Part shown: positions 8,675 to 17,306 of the stretch, piece after piece | Layout of the letters: each line of letters begins with the position of its first letter | How positions within the stretch are numbered: the stretch's first letter is position 1 | Assembly: GCF_002201515.1 (NCBI RefSeq) | Contig: NZ_CP021421.1 | Span: 2,604,001 to 2,668,000 of the forward strand | Reading direction: 5' to 3' | DNA from: Muribaculum intestinale | GTDB lineage: Bacteria > Bacteroidota > Bacteroidia > Bacteroidales > Muribaculaceae | DNA: 64,000 bases | Program-made: the position numbers and the translations under genes | Notes under the pieces: generated by a model | Told to the model about the DNA's origin: nothing | Databases searched by the model: none | What the model saw: only the letters and a program-made list of their open reading frames with translations

Positions 8675-9631
8675 TTAATATACGGTGTGGGCCACTCGCT
8701 CTACACTGCGTGTGGCGTTGAGAGAATAAAAATGAATGCTCGGCACATTGTGGGCTATGAGTTCCCGGGCCTGCATGGTGCACCATTCTACACCTATTTC
8801 TTTCGCCTGTGCGTCGGATGTGCATTTCATCAGTTCGTTGGCAAGGTCGCTTGGCATGTCGACATGGAACACCTTGGGCAGCAGGTTGAGCTGCGACATG
8901 GTGGTGATCGGTTTCAGTCCGGGAATTATTGGGACATTGATGCCGGCGTTGCGGCAACGCTCGACAAATCTAAAATATTTCTCATTGTCGAAAAACATCT
9001 GGGTCACGATGTAATCGGCGCCGTTGTCTACTTTAAGTTTGAGATACTGCAGGTCAATATCCGGATTAGGCGATTCCTCATGTTTCTCCGGATATCCGGC
9101 CACGCCATATGAGAAAGTCTCTCCGGTGATGATATCCATTTTTGTGCCGTCAATGAAATATCCTCGGTTGAAGTCGTTGACCTGTTGCTGTAGCTCCGAT
9201 GCATGGGCGTGGCCGTCGGCATTGGGCGTGAAACGCGACTCATGCTTAGCCTTGTCGCCGCGCAGTAGCAGCAGATTGGTTATGCCGAGGAAGTTCAGGT
9301 CAATTAAGGCGTACTCGGTCTCGATTTTCGAAAATCCGCTGCATATCATGTGAGGAACGGCCGGGATGCCGTATTTCTGTTGGATTGCGGCGGCTACGGC
9401 CACAGTGCCCGGACGGCTACGCTCGCTCACACGTCGGTACAGTCCGTCGGACGTGTCCTTGAACACTATCTCGCTGCGGTGGGTGGTTATGTTGATATAC
9501 AGCGGGTCAAACTCACACAGAATGTCGATATTCTTAAACAACTGGTTGATGCCGCGCCCCTTGAGCGGGGGCAGTACCTCAAAACTGAATCCGGGAGTCT
9601 GACGCGCGGCTATTATGTCGGTAACTTTCAT
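8675..9631 (-). CDS. metF: 5,10-methylenetetrahydrofolate reductase
   Basis: MetF reduces methylenetetrahydrofolate to methyl-THF for methionine synthesis, with FAD as cofactor. The chosen start (ATG 9629-9631) gives 318 residues beginning MKVTDIIAARQTPGFSFEVLPP; the frame is open further upstream, but a -7 box at 9654-9661 places the transcription start after any earlier codon. Motifs include FEVLPPLKGRG, NITTHRSE, the folate/FAD region HMICSGFSKIE and LLLRGDKA, and QMFFDNEKYFRF. It heads the run metF-holB-addB-hemW and is divergent from dnaG, sharing a 63-base intergenic region. Confidence 0.95.
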   Translation of the reverse strand: MKVTDIIAARQTPGFSFEVLPPLKGRGINQLFKNIDILCEFDPLYINITTHRSEIVFKDTSDGLYRRVSERSRPGTVAVAAAIQQKYGIPAVPHMICSGFSKIETEYALIDLNFLGITNLLLLRGDKAKHESRFTPNADGHAHASELQQQVNDFNRGYFIDGTKMDIITGETFSYGVAGYPEKHEESPNPDIDLQYLKLKVDNGADYIVTQMFFDNEKYFRFVERCRNAGINVPIIPGLKPITTMSQLNLLPKVFHVDMPSDLANELMKCTSDAQAKEIGVEWCTMQARELIAHNVPSIHFYSLNATRSVERVAHTVY

Positions 9632-9653
9632 GTGTCTTGTCGAAGATGAAAAG

Positions 9654-9661
9654 CAAAGATA
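9654..9661 (-). promoter_or_regulatory. Putative -7 box of metF operon
   Basis: On the minus strand this reads TATCTTTG, a match to TAnnTTTG. Transcription would start near 9650, about 20 bases before the metF ATG. It is back to back with the dnaG promoter. Confidence 0.5.
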
Positions 9662-9682
9662 GCAAATTCGTGGATAATTTCG

Positions 9683-9690
9683 TACATTTG
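9683..9690 (+). promoter_or_regulatory. Putative -7 box of dnaG
   Basis: TACATTTG matches TAnnTTTG. The dnaG ATG begins four bases after the box, which predicts a leaderless transcript. A clear -33 TTTG is absent (ATTCG lies nearby). Confidence 0.5.
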
Positions 9691-9694
9691 CATT

Positions 9695-11950
9695 ATGAAA
9701 AAAATTGACCGGGAGACAGTGCAACGCATTCTCGATGTGGCTGACATTGTGGATGTGGTAAGCGATTTCGTAAGTTTGAAGCGTAGAGGTTCGAGCTATC
9801 TTGGCTTATGTCCGTTCCATAACGAGCGTACTCCGTCGTTCTCTGTGTCCAAGTCAAAGAATATCTGCAAATGTTTCAGTTGCGGCAAGGGCGGAAGTCC
9901 TGTGAACTTTATAATGGAGCATGAGCAGATGACGTATCAGGAGGCTTTGCGCTATCTCGCCGGGAAATATAATATTGAAATCAAAGAACATGAGATGACC
10001 GACGAGGAGCGCGAACGCGAGACTGAGCGTGCGTCGCTTCTTGCGGTCAATGAATTTGCACTCCGGCATTTCGAATACAATCTTAATGAAACCGACGACG
10101 GACGCAACATCGGCCTTACATATCTGCAACAGCGTGGCGTGAATGAGGCCATGATAAAACGCTTTCATCTCGGCTATGCGCTTGAACGCTCTACCGCTCT
10201 TTATGATGAGGCAAAACGCAAGGGCTACAATGAAAAATATCTTGTGGATACTGGGTTGTGTATCCGTACTGACACAGGCCGCGTATATGACCGTTTCAAG
10301 GGTAGGGTAATATTTCCGGTGTTTTCTGTAGCGGGAAAGGTAATTGCCTTTGGTGGCCGTACCTTAAAAAAAGATCTGGCGAAATATGTCAACTCGCCGG
10401 AATCTACCATCTATACAAAAAGCAAGGAACTTTACGGACTGTATCAGGCAAAGCAGGCGATAGTAAAGCATAATAAATGCATACTTGTCGAGGGATATCT
10501 TGATGTCATCTCGATGCATCAGAGTGGTATTGAGAATGTTGTGGCCTCGTCGGGCACGTCGCTTACCGACGGCCAGATTCGGCTGATACATCGATTTACC
10601 GACAACGTCACAGTCATATACGACGGCGACGCCGCCGGTATCAAGGCCTCGTTGCGCGGTATCGACATGCTGTTGCGCGAGGGGCTCAACATAAAGGTTC
10701 TGCTTCTTCCCGACGGAGACGATCCCGACAGTTTCGCACAGAGCCATACTTCTACCGAGGTAGAAGAATACATAGCCTCCAATGAGGTCGATTTCATTCA
10801 GTTTAAGACGGGAATCCTGTTGCAGGGACTTGAGAATGACCCCATAGCCCGTTCGCGTGCCATTGGTGATATCGTGCAGTCGATATCGCTTATTCCCGAT
10901 GCGGTCACAGCCAATGTATATATTAAGGAGTGTAGCCGACGCCTTGATATCGACGAGCGTGTTGTGGCTCTTGAAGTGGAGAAACGCCGTAAACAGCAGG
11001 CCGAAAAGGACGCCAACGCGGCACGTCAGGAGCGTGCCAGGAAGTCGCTCGGTGATGCTGCTCAGCCTGAGGGTGGAGCGATACCCGCTGAAAATTCCGA
11101 TTCGCCTGCTCCGGTTGCCGAAGCCGCACCTTTTGTGGAACCTGCCACAATAGGCAGCATGCCGACGGTCTCCGATGATGCAACGCGCGATGAGAAAAAA
11201 TTCCGTAGATTCATGCTCAAGTATGAGAATGCACTTGTAAAATACATGTTGCGCTACGGCTTGCTTACTCTTGCCGATATGGTCGATGAGGATGGAAATT
11301 CGGTTACGGTGACAGTGGCCGATTACATAAAGTCGGAGCTTGAACGTGACAGCATGGAGATCTGCAATCCTGTGCTTGCATCAATCTATAATGCAGTGCT
11401 TAAGCTCCAGGCTGAAGACTGGCCGCGGGTTGAGTCCGACTGCCGGGAGCGTCTTGAGCAGGCTCGTGCCGAGATGATTTCTGCAGGAGAAGCGGAGATA
11501 CGCGCATCGGCTGCCGACCTTTCGGATATCGAGCGGCGTGAGGGTGAACTGAAAGCCGCAGCCGATGAGAAGTATATTCGCGACTTGCGTGAGTATGCGA
11601 TGACTTATCCCGAACGGGTCATTTGTTCCAGCCCCGATGACAATATACGCAAGGTCGGGATGGAGCTTGTTGCCGAGCGCCATGTGCTCAGCAAGGTATT
11701 CACCAAGTATACCCATATCATAGCTGACGATGAGAGATTGCCCGACATTGTGCCGCGCGCGGTGATTGAATACAAGGATGCTATGCTTGAATGGCAGATA
11801 CAGCAACTGAACCGTAGTATAAAGGAAGCCTTCTCGGGGCATGACAACGAGACTCACTGTATGGAGCTTATGGCACGACTGAGCGAACTTCATGCCCTGC
11901 GCAGGGATATGGCCACTTATCTTGGAGAGCGCATAATATTGCCGAGATAA
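9695..11950 (+). CDS. dnaG: DNA primase
   Basis: DnaG makes RNA primers at the replication fork. The 751-residue protein has an N-terminal CHC2 zinc-finger (CPFHNERTPSF...CKCFSCGKGG, residues about 38-67), the primase core with the RNA polymerase basic motif, and a TOPRIM domain with VEGYLDVIS and VIYDGDAAG. The C-terminal part (about residue 430 on) is longer than in E. coli and has an Ala/Pro/Glu-rich linker before the helicase-binding region. The start follows a -7 box directly, so initiation may be leaderless. A MITE-like repeat lies 50 bases after the stop. Confidence 0.96.
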   Translation: MKKIDRETVQRILDVADIVDVVSDFVSLKRRGSSYLGLCPFHNERTPSFSVSKSKNICKCFSCGKGGSPVNFIMEHEQMTYQEALRYLAGKYNIEIKEHEMTDEERERETERASLLAVNEFALRHFEYNLNETDDGRNIGLTYLQQRGVNEAMIKRFHLGYALERSTALYDEAKRKGYNEKYLVDTGLCIRTDTGRVYDRFKGRVIFPVFSVAGKVIAFGGRTLKKDLAKYVNSPESTIYTKSKELYGLYQAKQAIVKHNKCILVEGYLDVISMHQSGIENVVASSGTSLTDGQIRLIHRFTDNVTVIYDGDAAGIKASLRGIDMLLREGLNIKVLLLPDGDDPDSFAQSHTSTEVEEYIASNEVDFIQFKTGILLQGLENDPIARSRAIGDIVQSISLIPDAVTANVYIKECSRRLDIDERVVALEVEKRRKQQAEKDANAARQERARKSLGDAAQPEGGAIPAENSDSPAPVAEAAPFVEPATIGSMPTVSDDATRDEKKFRRFMLKYENALVKYMLRYGLLTLADMVDEDGNSVTVTVADYIKSELERDSMEICNPVLASIYNAVLKLQAEDWPRVESDCRERLEQARAEMISAGEAEIRASAADLSDIERREGELKAAADEKYIRDLREYAMTYPERVICSSPDDNIRKVGMELVAERHVLSKVFTKYTHIIADDERLPDIVPRAVIEYKDAMLEWQIQQLNRSIKEAFSGHDNETHCMELMARLSELHALRRDMATYLGERIILPR

Positions 11951-12000
11951 ACGAGAACTATCGCGTGTGGCGACATGTTGTAATTCAAAACAATCTATTA

Positions 12001-12348
12001 GAGCTTGTTTAATAATAAATGTTGCCGGCAGGGTCGTATAGCTTGATTCGATTTTCGACATGTGACGAAGGAGTGTACTTTATGTACATGACCGCAGGAA
12101 CAGGGCGAAAAGCGACCAGGATATACGAGACAAAAGGTAGCTTTATAACCATTCAATCTCTTGCCTGCTTTCAAGCAAATGTAAAAATATATTAACAATA
12201 TGGAACAAATTACATCCCTTCGGTCATTCGCCGGCATCTTTCCGCCCGTTCTTCGGTCGTTATGGAGCCCCATAACTCCCTCATCACAAGCGAAAATCTG
12301 CTCGCCGACTGACCGCCCTGACGGTAACATTTATTATTAAACAAGCTC
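12001..12348. repeat. MITE-like element, copy 1
   Basis: This is a 348 bp element with imperfect terminal inverted repeats of about 33 bases: the left begins GAGCTTGTTTAATAATAAAT, the right ends ATTTATTATTAAACAAGCTC. TTA flanks it on both sides (11998-12000 and 12349-12351), consistent with a 3 bp target duplication. A closely similar copy lies at 17306-17641 and a remnant at 2748-2812. A minus-strand reading frame of 110 codons is not preserved in copy 2, so the element is judged non-autonomous. It ends six bases before the trkA start codon and so has replaced that gene's native leader. Confidence 0.8.
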
Positions 12349-12354
12349 TTAGTC

Positions 12355-13044
12355 ATGCGCATACTGATAATAGGGCTTGGTATCTATGGCTCGAATCTGG
12401 CCGTTGACCTCACTGCAATGGGGCATGAAGTAATCGGAGCCGACAACAAGCCGGCTTTGGTCGAGGCAATCAAAGACAAGATTTCCACAGCCTACATTCT
12501 TGATTCCACCGACGAGATGGCATTGGGTTCACTGCCTGTCGCTTCGTCTGAACTTGTCATCGTCGCTATCGGCGAAAATTTCGGTGCGAGTGTGAAGACT
12601 GTGGCTCTATTGCGCAAGATGGGAGTAAGGCATCTTTATGCACGTGCTGTTGATGACATCCATGAGACTATATTGCGCGGATTTCAGGTAGATCGCATAC
12701 TCGTCCCGGAGCAGAGAGCCGCGCGCGAACTCACTCGTGAGCTTGCTCTTGGGGCCGGTGTCGAGGCCATAGGTATAGACAGAAATCATTATGTGATGAA
12801 GTTTATTGTGCCTGATTTTTACGATGGCATGACTCTTGAGGAGATTGGACTTGAACGTAATTTCGGTCTCAAACTTGTTGCTGTGACCCGTATATCCATC
12901 CACCGCAATGTGCTGGGACTTACTGACAGCGAGCCGATGGTGGTTGATAGTACTTCTGAGGATTTCCGAGTGCAGAAAGGGGATGGAATCACTGTGATGG
13001 GGACACAGAAGCAGTTTCGTGACATGATTCATCATATGGGATAA
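12355..13044 (+). CDS. TrkA/KtrA-type potassium channel regulatory subunit
   Basis: The 229-residue protein has an RCK_N Rossmann domain (ILIIGLGIYGSNLAVDL with GxGxxG, then the acidic end of strand two GADNKP) and an RCK_C domain after residue about 140. Such proteins gate Trk/Ktr potassium uptake channels in response to NAD(H) or ATP. No membrane subunit gene is adjacent, so its partner lies elsewhere. The start codon sits three bases after the TTA flank of the MITE-like repeat and no Shine-Dalgarno sequence is visible. Expression may depend on the repeat or on read-through from dnaG. Confidence 0.88.
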   Translation: MRILIIGLGIYGSNLAVDLTAMGHEVIGADNKPALVEAIKDKISTAYILDSTDEMALGSLPVASSELVIVAIGENFGASVKTVALLRKMGVRHLYARAVDDIHETILRGFQVDRILVPEQRAARELTRELALGAGVEAIGIDRNHYVMKFIVPDFYDGMTLEEIGLERNFGLKLVAVTRISIHRNVLGLTDSEPMVVDSTSEDFRVQKGDGITVMGTQKQFRDMIHHMG

Positions 13045-13086
13045 CCGTATCTGCGTCGTTGTGTTGGTGTCGTTGAGGAAAAGCTG

Positions 13087-13094
13087 TATATTTG
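13087..13094 (+). promoter_or_regulatory. Putative -7 box of the Crp-type regulator
   Basis: TATATTTG matches TAnnTTTG and ends three bases before the ATG at 13098, again predicting a leaderless transcript. A TTG start at 13092 lies inside the box and is unlikely. Confidence 0.5.
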
Positions 13095-13097
13095 CAT

Positions 13098-13667
13098 ATG
13101 GATATGTCTCGACGATTCAACACATATATTGATATTCCTGAAGTGGATTTCTGGCGCACTTTCTGTATGGAGCAGGGAGTGTTGCGTCATTTCGAGAAGG
13201 GTGAGGATTTTGTTACCGTAGGAGAGGTGTGTCGTTATGTGGGGTTTATAAAGAGCGGTACACTTAAATACCTGGCTTTTTCATCGGATGGTTGCGAGCA
13301 CGTGGTAGGAATGGAGTTTGCCGGAGAGTTTGTAGCCGACTTCCCTTTCTTGTTTTACGGAACTCCGTCGAGAGTGTCGATAACAGCCCAGTCGCCATGC
13401 GATATCTATTGTGTTTCGGTGAAGGTAATAGCCGAGCGGATGAGGAATGATAGGTTTTTGTCTGACATCATCATGCATTCGACAGAAGCGGTGTTTTCGA
13501 CTGTCTACGACCGATACATGGCGCTGTATACCCGATCGGCTAATGAGCGTTACCGCGACCTCATAAACCGTCATCCCGATCTTTTCACTCTATTCTCATT
13601 GAAAGATATTGCATCATTTCTGAACATCACACCGACCCATCTTAGCAGATTGCGGAAAAATCTCTGA
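13098..13667 (+). CDS. Crp/Fnr family transcriptional regulator
   Basis: The 189-residue protein has an N-terminal cyclic-nucleotide-binding-like beta barrel (FEKGEDFVTVGEVCRYVGFIKSG...KYLAFSSDG...VVGMEFAGEF) and a C-terminal winged helix with recognition helix SLKDIASFLNITPTHLSRLR. It lacks the cysteine cluster of Fnr. The effector is unknown. It lies just upstream of the three outer-membrane barrel genes and could regulate them, but this is only suggested by position. The ATG at 13098 is chosen over an upstream TTG because that TTG lies within the -7 box. Confidence 0.85.
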   Translation: MDMSRRFNTYIDIPEVDFWRTFCMEQGVLRHFEKGEDFVTVGEVCRYVGFIKSGTLKYLAFSSDGCEHVVGMEFAGEFVADFPFLFYGTPSRVSITAQSPCDIYCVSVKVIAERMRNDRFLSDIIMHSTEAVFSTVYDRYMALYTRSANERYRDLINRHPDLFTLFSLKDIASFLNITPTHLSRLRKNL

Positions 13668-13707
13668 AAAACATGCCCTTAGCGTGTGTTAATACAATTT
13701 AACTAAT

Positions 13708-13715
13708 GGGGGGGG
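13708..13715. repeat. G8 homopolymer upstream of barrel gene 1
   Basis: Eight consecutive G lie 17 bases before the -7 box TATCTTTG (13733-13740), which is where the -33 element of a Bacteroidota promoter should be. A change in tract length would change promoter spacing. Confidence 0.7.
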
Positions 13716-13732
13716 AAATCGAGATTTATTAC

Positions 13733-13740
13733 TATCTTTG
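13733..13740 (+). promoter_or_regulatory. Putative -7 box of barrel gene 1
   Basis: TATCTTTG matches TAnnTTTG. Transcription would start near 13745, leaving a leader of about 68 bases before the ATG at 13814. The -33 position is occupied by the G8 tract. Confidence 0.5.
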
Positions 13741-14277
13741 AGCGAGGTTAAAATTATAAAATTTTAGCTGATGATAACACATATAAATAATTCTAATCAA
13801 ATTATCAACATTTATGAAAAAGGTAATTTTAGCCGCCGCTCTTCTTGTTGCCGGCGTATCTGTTGCCAATGCAGAGGGTTATAACCGTGTAGCTGTATCG
13901 TATGACCACACTAATCTGAGCTTTAACAAGGACGCTGCTTCTTTTCTTGATGCTGATGGCAGCGAGACAGCCGGTCTAAATGGTTTTGGACTCAACTATA
14001 TCCACGGTTTCGGTGTTGCCGAAAATATGTTTGTTGAAACCGGAGCCAACGTCGATTTCCTTTTTGGCAATAAGTCGTTTAAGGAATCAGAGGATGGCGA
14101 CTGGTGGGAAGATAAATATAAATTCCAGAACATCAATATTCAGGTTCCTGTAAACTTCGTATATCGTTTCAACCTTACAGAGGGTGTTTCTCTCGATCCT
14201 TATATCGGTCTTAATTTTAAACTTCATCTTACCGAGAAGTATAAGAATGAATTTTCTGATTCTGACGGTGATAAATA

Positions 14278-15312
14278 ACGTGAGTTCGATGAAAATAATC
14301 AAAAGAGAGTCAGCTGATTATCATACACGCGTTCTAAGTTTATCCTCGGTTTCTTTGGAAACAGGCAATAAGCCGCTATCCCACCAATGAGATTAACGAT
14401 GAAATTCGGAAATGAACGGTGTCGCGAGTGTTCTATCTGAGCGATGTTTTTGAGTTGGTCGTTTACAGTTTCGATAATAGCCCGTTTTCTCAGAAGTATT
14501 CTGTCATACATTGATCTCAGACCGCCTTTCATGTTGTTTTTCAGTTTTGTGATCAATTGGATTCCGTCAATGAACAGCTTGCAGAACAGGTCTTTGCCGA
14601 TATAACCTTTGTCACCGACCATCTTGCCGTATATGAACTCGACAAACGACTTCACTTTCAGAGGTTCCCGGTCATCAACATCTCCCGGAGTGATCATGAA
14701 GTTGAGAATCTCGCCCTTGTCGTTGCATATCAGATGTAGCTTGAATCCGTAGAACCAACCTAACGAACACTTCCCACGTTGCGCTATTCCTTTGAACACC
14801 TTGTGCATGTGTATCCGTTGGTTGCGGCACACACGTAGCAGTGTGCTGTCGACAAAACTAATACCGGTACATTTTCCCAGCAGACATTTCTTTACGAATA
14901 TCACGAACTGAACGACCACTGATTTCTCCAGCTCCGTGAATCTGTTGTATGAGACTGTTTCGGGGAACAGATGCCTGTATCGCTGACATATCTCGTTCAG
15001 ATAAAAGTGTTTGAGACATTTATGGTTGGAACTGTGGAACATGATCATGATAACAATGACCTCCGCCTGCGACAGACGGCAATCTCGATGATATTCCCGC
15101 TTCCTGTCCGTACGAATCTTCGAAAGACCTCTGCGACGGAGCATCGCATTAAAAACTTTGCAGAATTCATCTGCAATCACGAATATTTCAGTAATTTTGT
15201 CTTCGGTGAGCATAGCGATAAGAGTATTTGTTTGAAATTGAGTCCTTTAAATTTAATACTTTTATCGCTAATCACCAATTTCTCATCTAATTAATTTTCG
15301 TCGAACTCACGT
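14278..15312. mobile_element. IS982-family insertion sequence
   Basis: The element is 1035 bp. Terminal inverted repeats begin ACGTGAGTTCGATGAAAAT on the left, with one mismatch to the right end read in reverse. The 6 bp target TAAATA is duplicated at 14272-14277 and 15313-15318. It contains one transposase gene on the minus strand and lies inside barrel gene 1. The sharp ends and intact duplication suggest a recent insertion. Confidence 0.92.
14299..15213 (-). CDS. IS982-family transposase
   Basis: The 304-residue protein carries the IS982 DDE layout. The first Asp is in GISFVDSTLLRVC, the second in MVGDKGYIG, and the Glu lies in the C-terminal IIETVNDQLKNIAQIEHSRHR. Upstream it has LSQAEVIVIMIMFH and NRFTELE typical of the family. 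Length is full and no frameshift is seen, so it is probably functional. It is the only gene of the element inserted in barrel gene 1. Confidence 0.92.
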   Translation of the reverse strand: MLTEDKITEIFVIADEFCKVFNAMLRRRGLSKIRTDRKREYHRDCRLSQAEVIVIMIMFHSSNHKCLKHFYLNEICQRYRHLFPETVSYNRFTELEKSVVVQFVIFVKKCLLGKCTGISFVDSTLLRVCRNQRIHMHKVFKGIAQRGKCSLGWFYGFKLHLICNDKGEILNFMITPGDVDDREPLKVKSFVEFIYGKMVGDKGYIGKDLFCKLFIDGIQLITKLKNNMKGGLRSMYDRILLRKRAIIETVNDQLKNIAQIEHSRHRSFPNFIVNLIGGIAAYCLFPKKPRINLERVYDNQLTLF

Positions 15313-15632
15313 TAAATATGAGGGCGATTGGGTTAGTGTGTTTGATGATGGCGAAAAGGCCATGGATGGCAAGGACTATACCTGGAATCGCTTCCAGATG
15401 GGATGGCATGTCGGCATAGGCTGCAATTATGAGAAATATTATCTCGGAGTGCAGGTAGGTACTGACTTTATCCCTGCCTACAGCCACAGCTTTGATGGTG
15501 GCTATAAGCCCAAAGTAAATACCCTTGATGTCAAGCTATCTCTCGGCTACACATTCTGATATGGAGTTCTCTGGCTATATGGGGCTTGCTTCTTAATGTA
15601 TCGGATGTGTATCCGATAATATTAAATAGATT

Positions 15633-15670
15633 ACGAGGAATATGGTTTATTGCTATATTCCTCGTTTTTT
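15633..15670 (+). terminator. Rho-independent terminator after barrel gene 1
   Basis: An 11 bp stem ACGAGGAATAT / ATATTCCTCGT (15633-15643, 15655-15665) with an 11-base loop is followed by a T run. Confidence 0.8.
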
Positions 15671-15699
15671 ATTGAAAAAATTGATATTTGTTGAAAAAA

Positions 15700-15731
15700 T
15701 TTGGATGCTATTAGTTGTTATGCTAATTTTG
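15700..15731 (+). promoter_or_regulatory. Promoter of barrel gene 2
   Basis: TTTG at 15700-15703 and TAATTTTG at 15724-15731 match the -33 and -7 elements with a 20-base spacer. The leader to the ATG at 15764 is about 30 bases. Confidence 0.6.
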
Positions 15732-15763
15732 CGATATAACACAATCATTAACATTAATTATTT

Positions 15764-16472
15764 ATGAAAAAGGTCGTTTGTACATGGTTATTATTGATTA
15801 GGAGCGCTATAGTATGTTATGCGCAATATGATCGTGTCAGTGTTTCTCTGAGTGTTTTAGGACTCAATGCAAATGAAGATTTTGGGGGGGGAATATTATA
15901 ATAAATATGACACAGATGTAGTATTAGGCGGATTCGGAATAGACTATATTCATGGTTTCCCTATTGTGAAGAATCTGTTTCTGGAAACAGGTGGAAGCCT
16001 TAATTTCCAGACTGGCGGTAGTGACGGAGAGCGAGTCTATAACGCAGATAGGGAATGGCTTAAGATAAAAGAACAATATCGTAATTTTAATCTTCAAATA
16101 CCTGTTGATTTCGCATACCACATCAGAATATCCGATAATGTTTCGTTTGTCCTATTTCTTGGTCTGAATTTACGGCTTAACATGATTTATAGAATGAAAA
16201 TGTCGTTAAACAGCAGTTTACCGGCGTTACGTGATAATACCGGATGGATTAATCTTCTTAGCTCAAGTGAAGAGAATATGGGTTCGAGTTCTTTGACCTG
16301 GAATTGGTTTCAGGTGGGCCTTACATGTGGTTTCGGCTTCAATATCAACAGGATTTATGTAGGGCTAAACGGTATTGTCGACTTCATTCCTGCTTTCGGC
16401 TATAGCGAAGGCGATTATAAGCCTAAAATCAATTCTGAGAATGTCAAGCTCAGTGTCGGTTATAATTTTTAA
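15764..16472 (+). pseudogene. Outer-membrane beta-barrel protein 2, frameshifted at G8 (possibly phase-variable)
   Basis: From ATG 15764 the frame encodes MKKVVCTWLLLIRSAIVCYA and a mature start QYDRVSVSLSVLG, then reaches DFGGG and stops at about 15901. The rest of the barrel is in the next frame, from about 15892 to 16472. With seven rather than eight G at 15884-15891 the two join into one 235-residue protein ending KLSVGYNF, collinear with paralogues 1 and 3 (DYIHGFP, FLETGGS, QIPVDFAYHI, WNWFQVGLTCGFG). The frame can therefore be restored by one slip in a homopolymer. It is a phase-variable gene in the off state, a recent pseudogene, or a sequencing error in the G run. Confidence 0.85.
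15884..15891 (+). repeat. G8 homopolymer inside barrel gene 2
   Basis: Eight G near codon 41 set the reading frame of barrel gene 2. Seven G give a full-length protein, eight give a short peptide. Confidence 0.85.
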
Positions 16473-16604
16473 TTCAGGTGTCAGGCTGAGCCAAGTATAA
16501 GAATACTTCCTTGCTGTAATCTAATGTTTTAATATATTTACATGCACGTTTATTTTTGAATGTGCCATATACCAATTATTCCACTTGTATAAAAAGATGT
16601 ACTT

Positions 16605-17306
16605 ATGAGAAAGACAATATTGACTTTTATAGTCGCGGCAATGGGAACATGTATGTCGCATTCTGAGGATTACGAACATGTCTCGGCCTCGTATGAGTGC
16701 TCTTTCCTTAAGCCTACCAAAGAATTTAAGTCTACAGACGATGTCATACAGTTGCATGGCGGATATCTCAATTATGCTCATGGATTTCAGCTTAGGGAGC
16801 GAACGTTTCTCGAGACTGGAATTGGAATCAGCGCCTTGACTGGCAATGCCGAGCCTATGATGGATACAGATGGCAATGCCCTGAATCAGAAAATTACCAA
16901 TTGTTATCTTAAATTACCTGTAAATCTGGTGTATCGACTGCCGCTGGATGATAAACTTTCACTGTCGCTGTTTGCCGGAATTGCAGGCAAATGTAATCTG
17001 TACTATAAGTCAAAAGTCTCCGCCGGTAATTCTGCTCTACCGGGTTTGGATGTCAGCTATACAAGTGATCTGCTGTCGGTGTCCGAGATGGGCGAAAATA
17101 ATGTATGGCATCGTTGGCAGGTCGCTTGGCAGATAGGCGCCGGATTAAATATCAAGTCTGTTTATATCGGCATAAGCGGAGGTTCGGATATTATCCCTCC
17201 TTACAGTCATAGGGGTACAAAGGCGCGCATGAATTCTGCAAGTATTAATGTTACTGTAGGCTATACATTCCATATCAATTATAAAAAACTGTTTGAAGAT
17301 TTTTAG
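16605..17306 (+). CDS. Outer-membrane beta-barrel protein 3
   Basis: This 233-residue porin-like protein has a signal peptide (MRKTILTFIVAAMGTCMS) and the same strand pattern as barrels 1 and 2: NYAHGFQ, FLETGIG, KLPVNLVYRLP, WHRWQVAWQIGAGLN, then NVTVGYTF. The paralogues stop at GYTF or GYNF, but this one runs on for 11 residues to a final Phe (EDF). Its stop codon TAG is made from the TTA flank and the first base of the MITE-like repeat at 17306. It is the only member of the tandem trio with an unbroken reading frame. Substrate or role is unknown. Confidence 0.82.
   Translation: MRKTILTFIVAAMGTCMSHSEDYEHVSASYECSFLKPTKEFKSTDDVIQLHGGYLNYAHGFQLRERTFLETGIGISALTGNAEPMMDTDGNALNQKITNCYLKLPVNLVYRLPLDDKLSLSLFAGIAGKCNLYYKSKVSAGNSALPGLDVSYTSDLLSVSEMGENNVWHRWQVAWQIGAGLNIKSVYIGISGGSDIIPPYSHRGTKARMNSASINVTVGYTFHINYKKLFEDF

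Larger units (their letters stand above)
13814..15559 (+). pseudogene. Outer-membrane beta-barrel protein 1, split by IS982
   Basis: The 5' part (13814-14277) encodes a signal peptide (MKKVILAAALLVAGVSVANA) and the first strands. The 3' part (15319-15559) encodes the last strands, ending in the barrel signature KLSLGYTF. Removing 14278-15318 (the IS plus one copy of the TAAATA duplication) joins DSDGDK to YEGDWVSVF in frame and gives a complete 234-residue protein. It is a small porin-like OMP barrel with two paralogues downstream. Shared features are NYIHGFG, FVETGA, QVPVNFVYRF and a WNRFQMGWHVGIG segment. As sequenced, translation stops at the TAA at the left IS junction after 154 residues and cannot form a barrel. 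Confidence 0.9.

Noticed and set aside
11998-12330. 110-codon minus-strand frame inside MITE copy 1
   Set aside because: In copy 2 the frame matches for only about 38 codons, with mostly amino-acid-changing differences, and then ends; there is no sign of selection on a protein.
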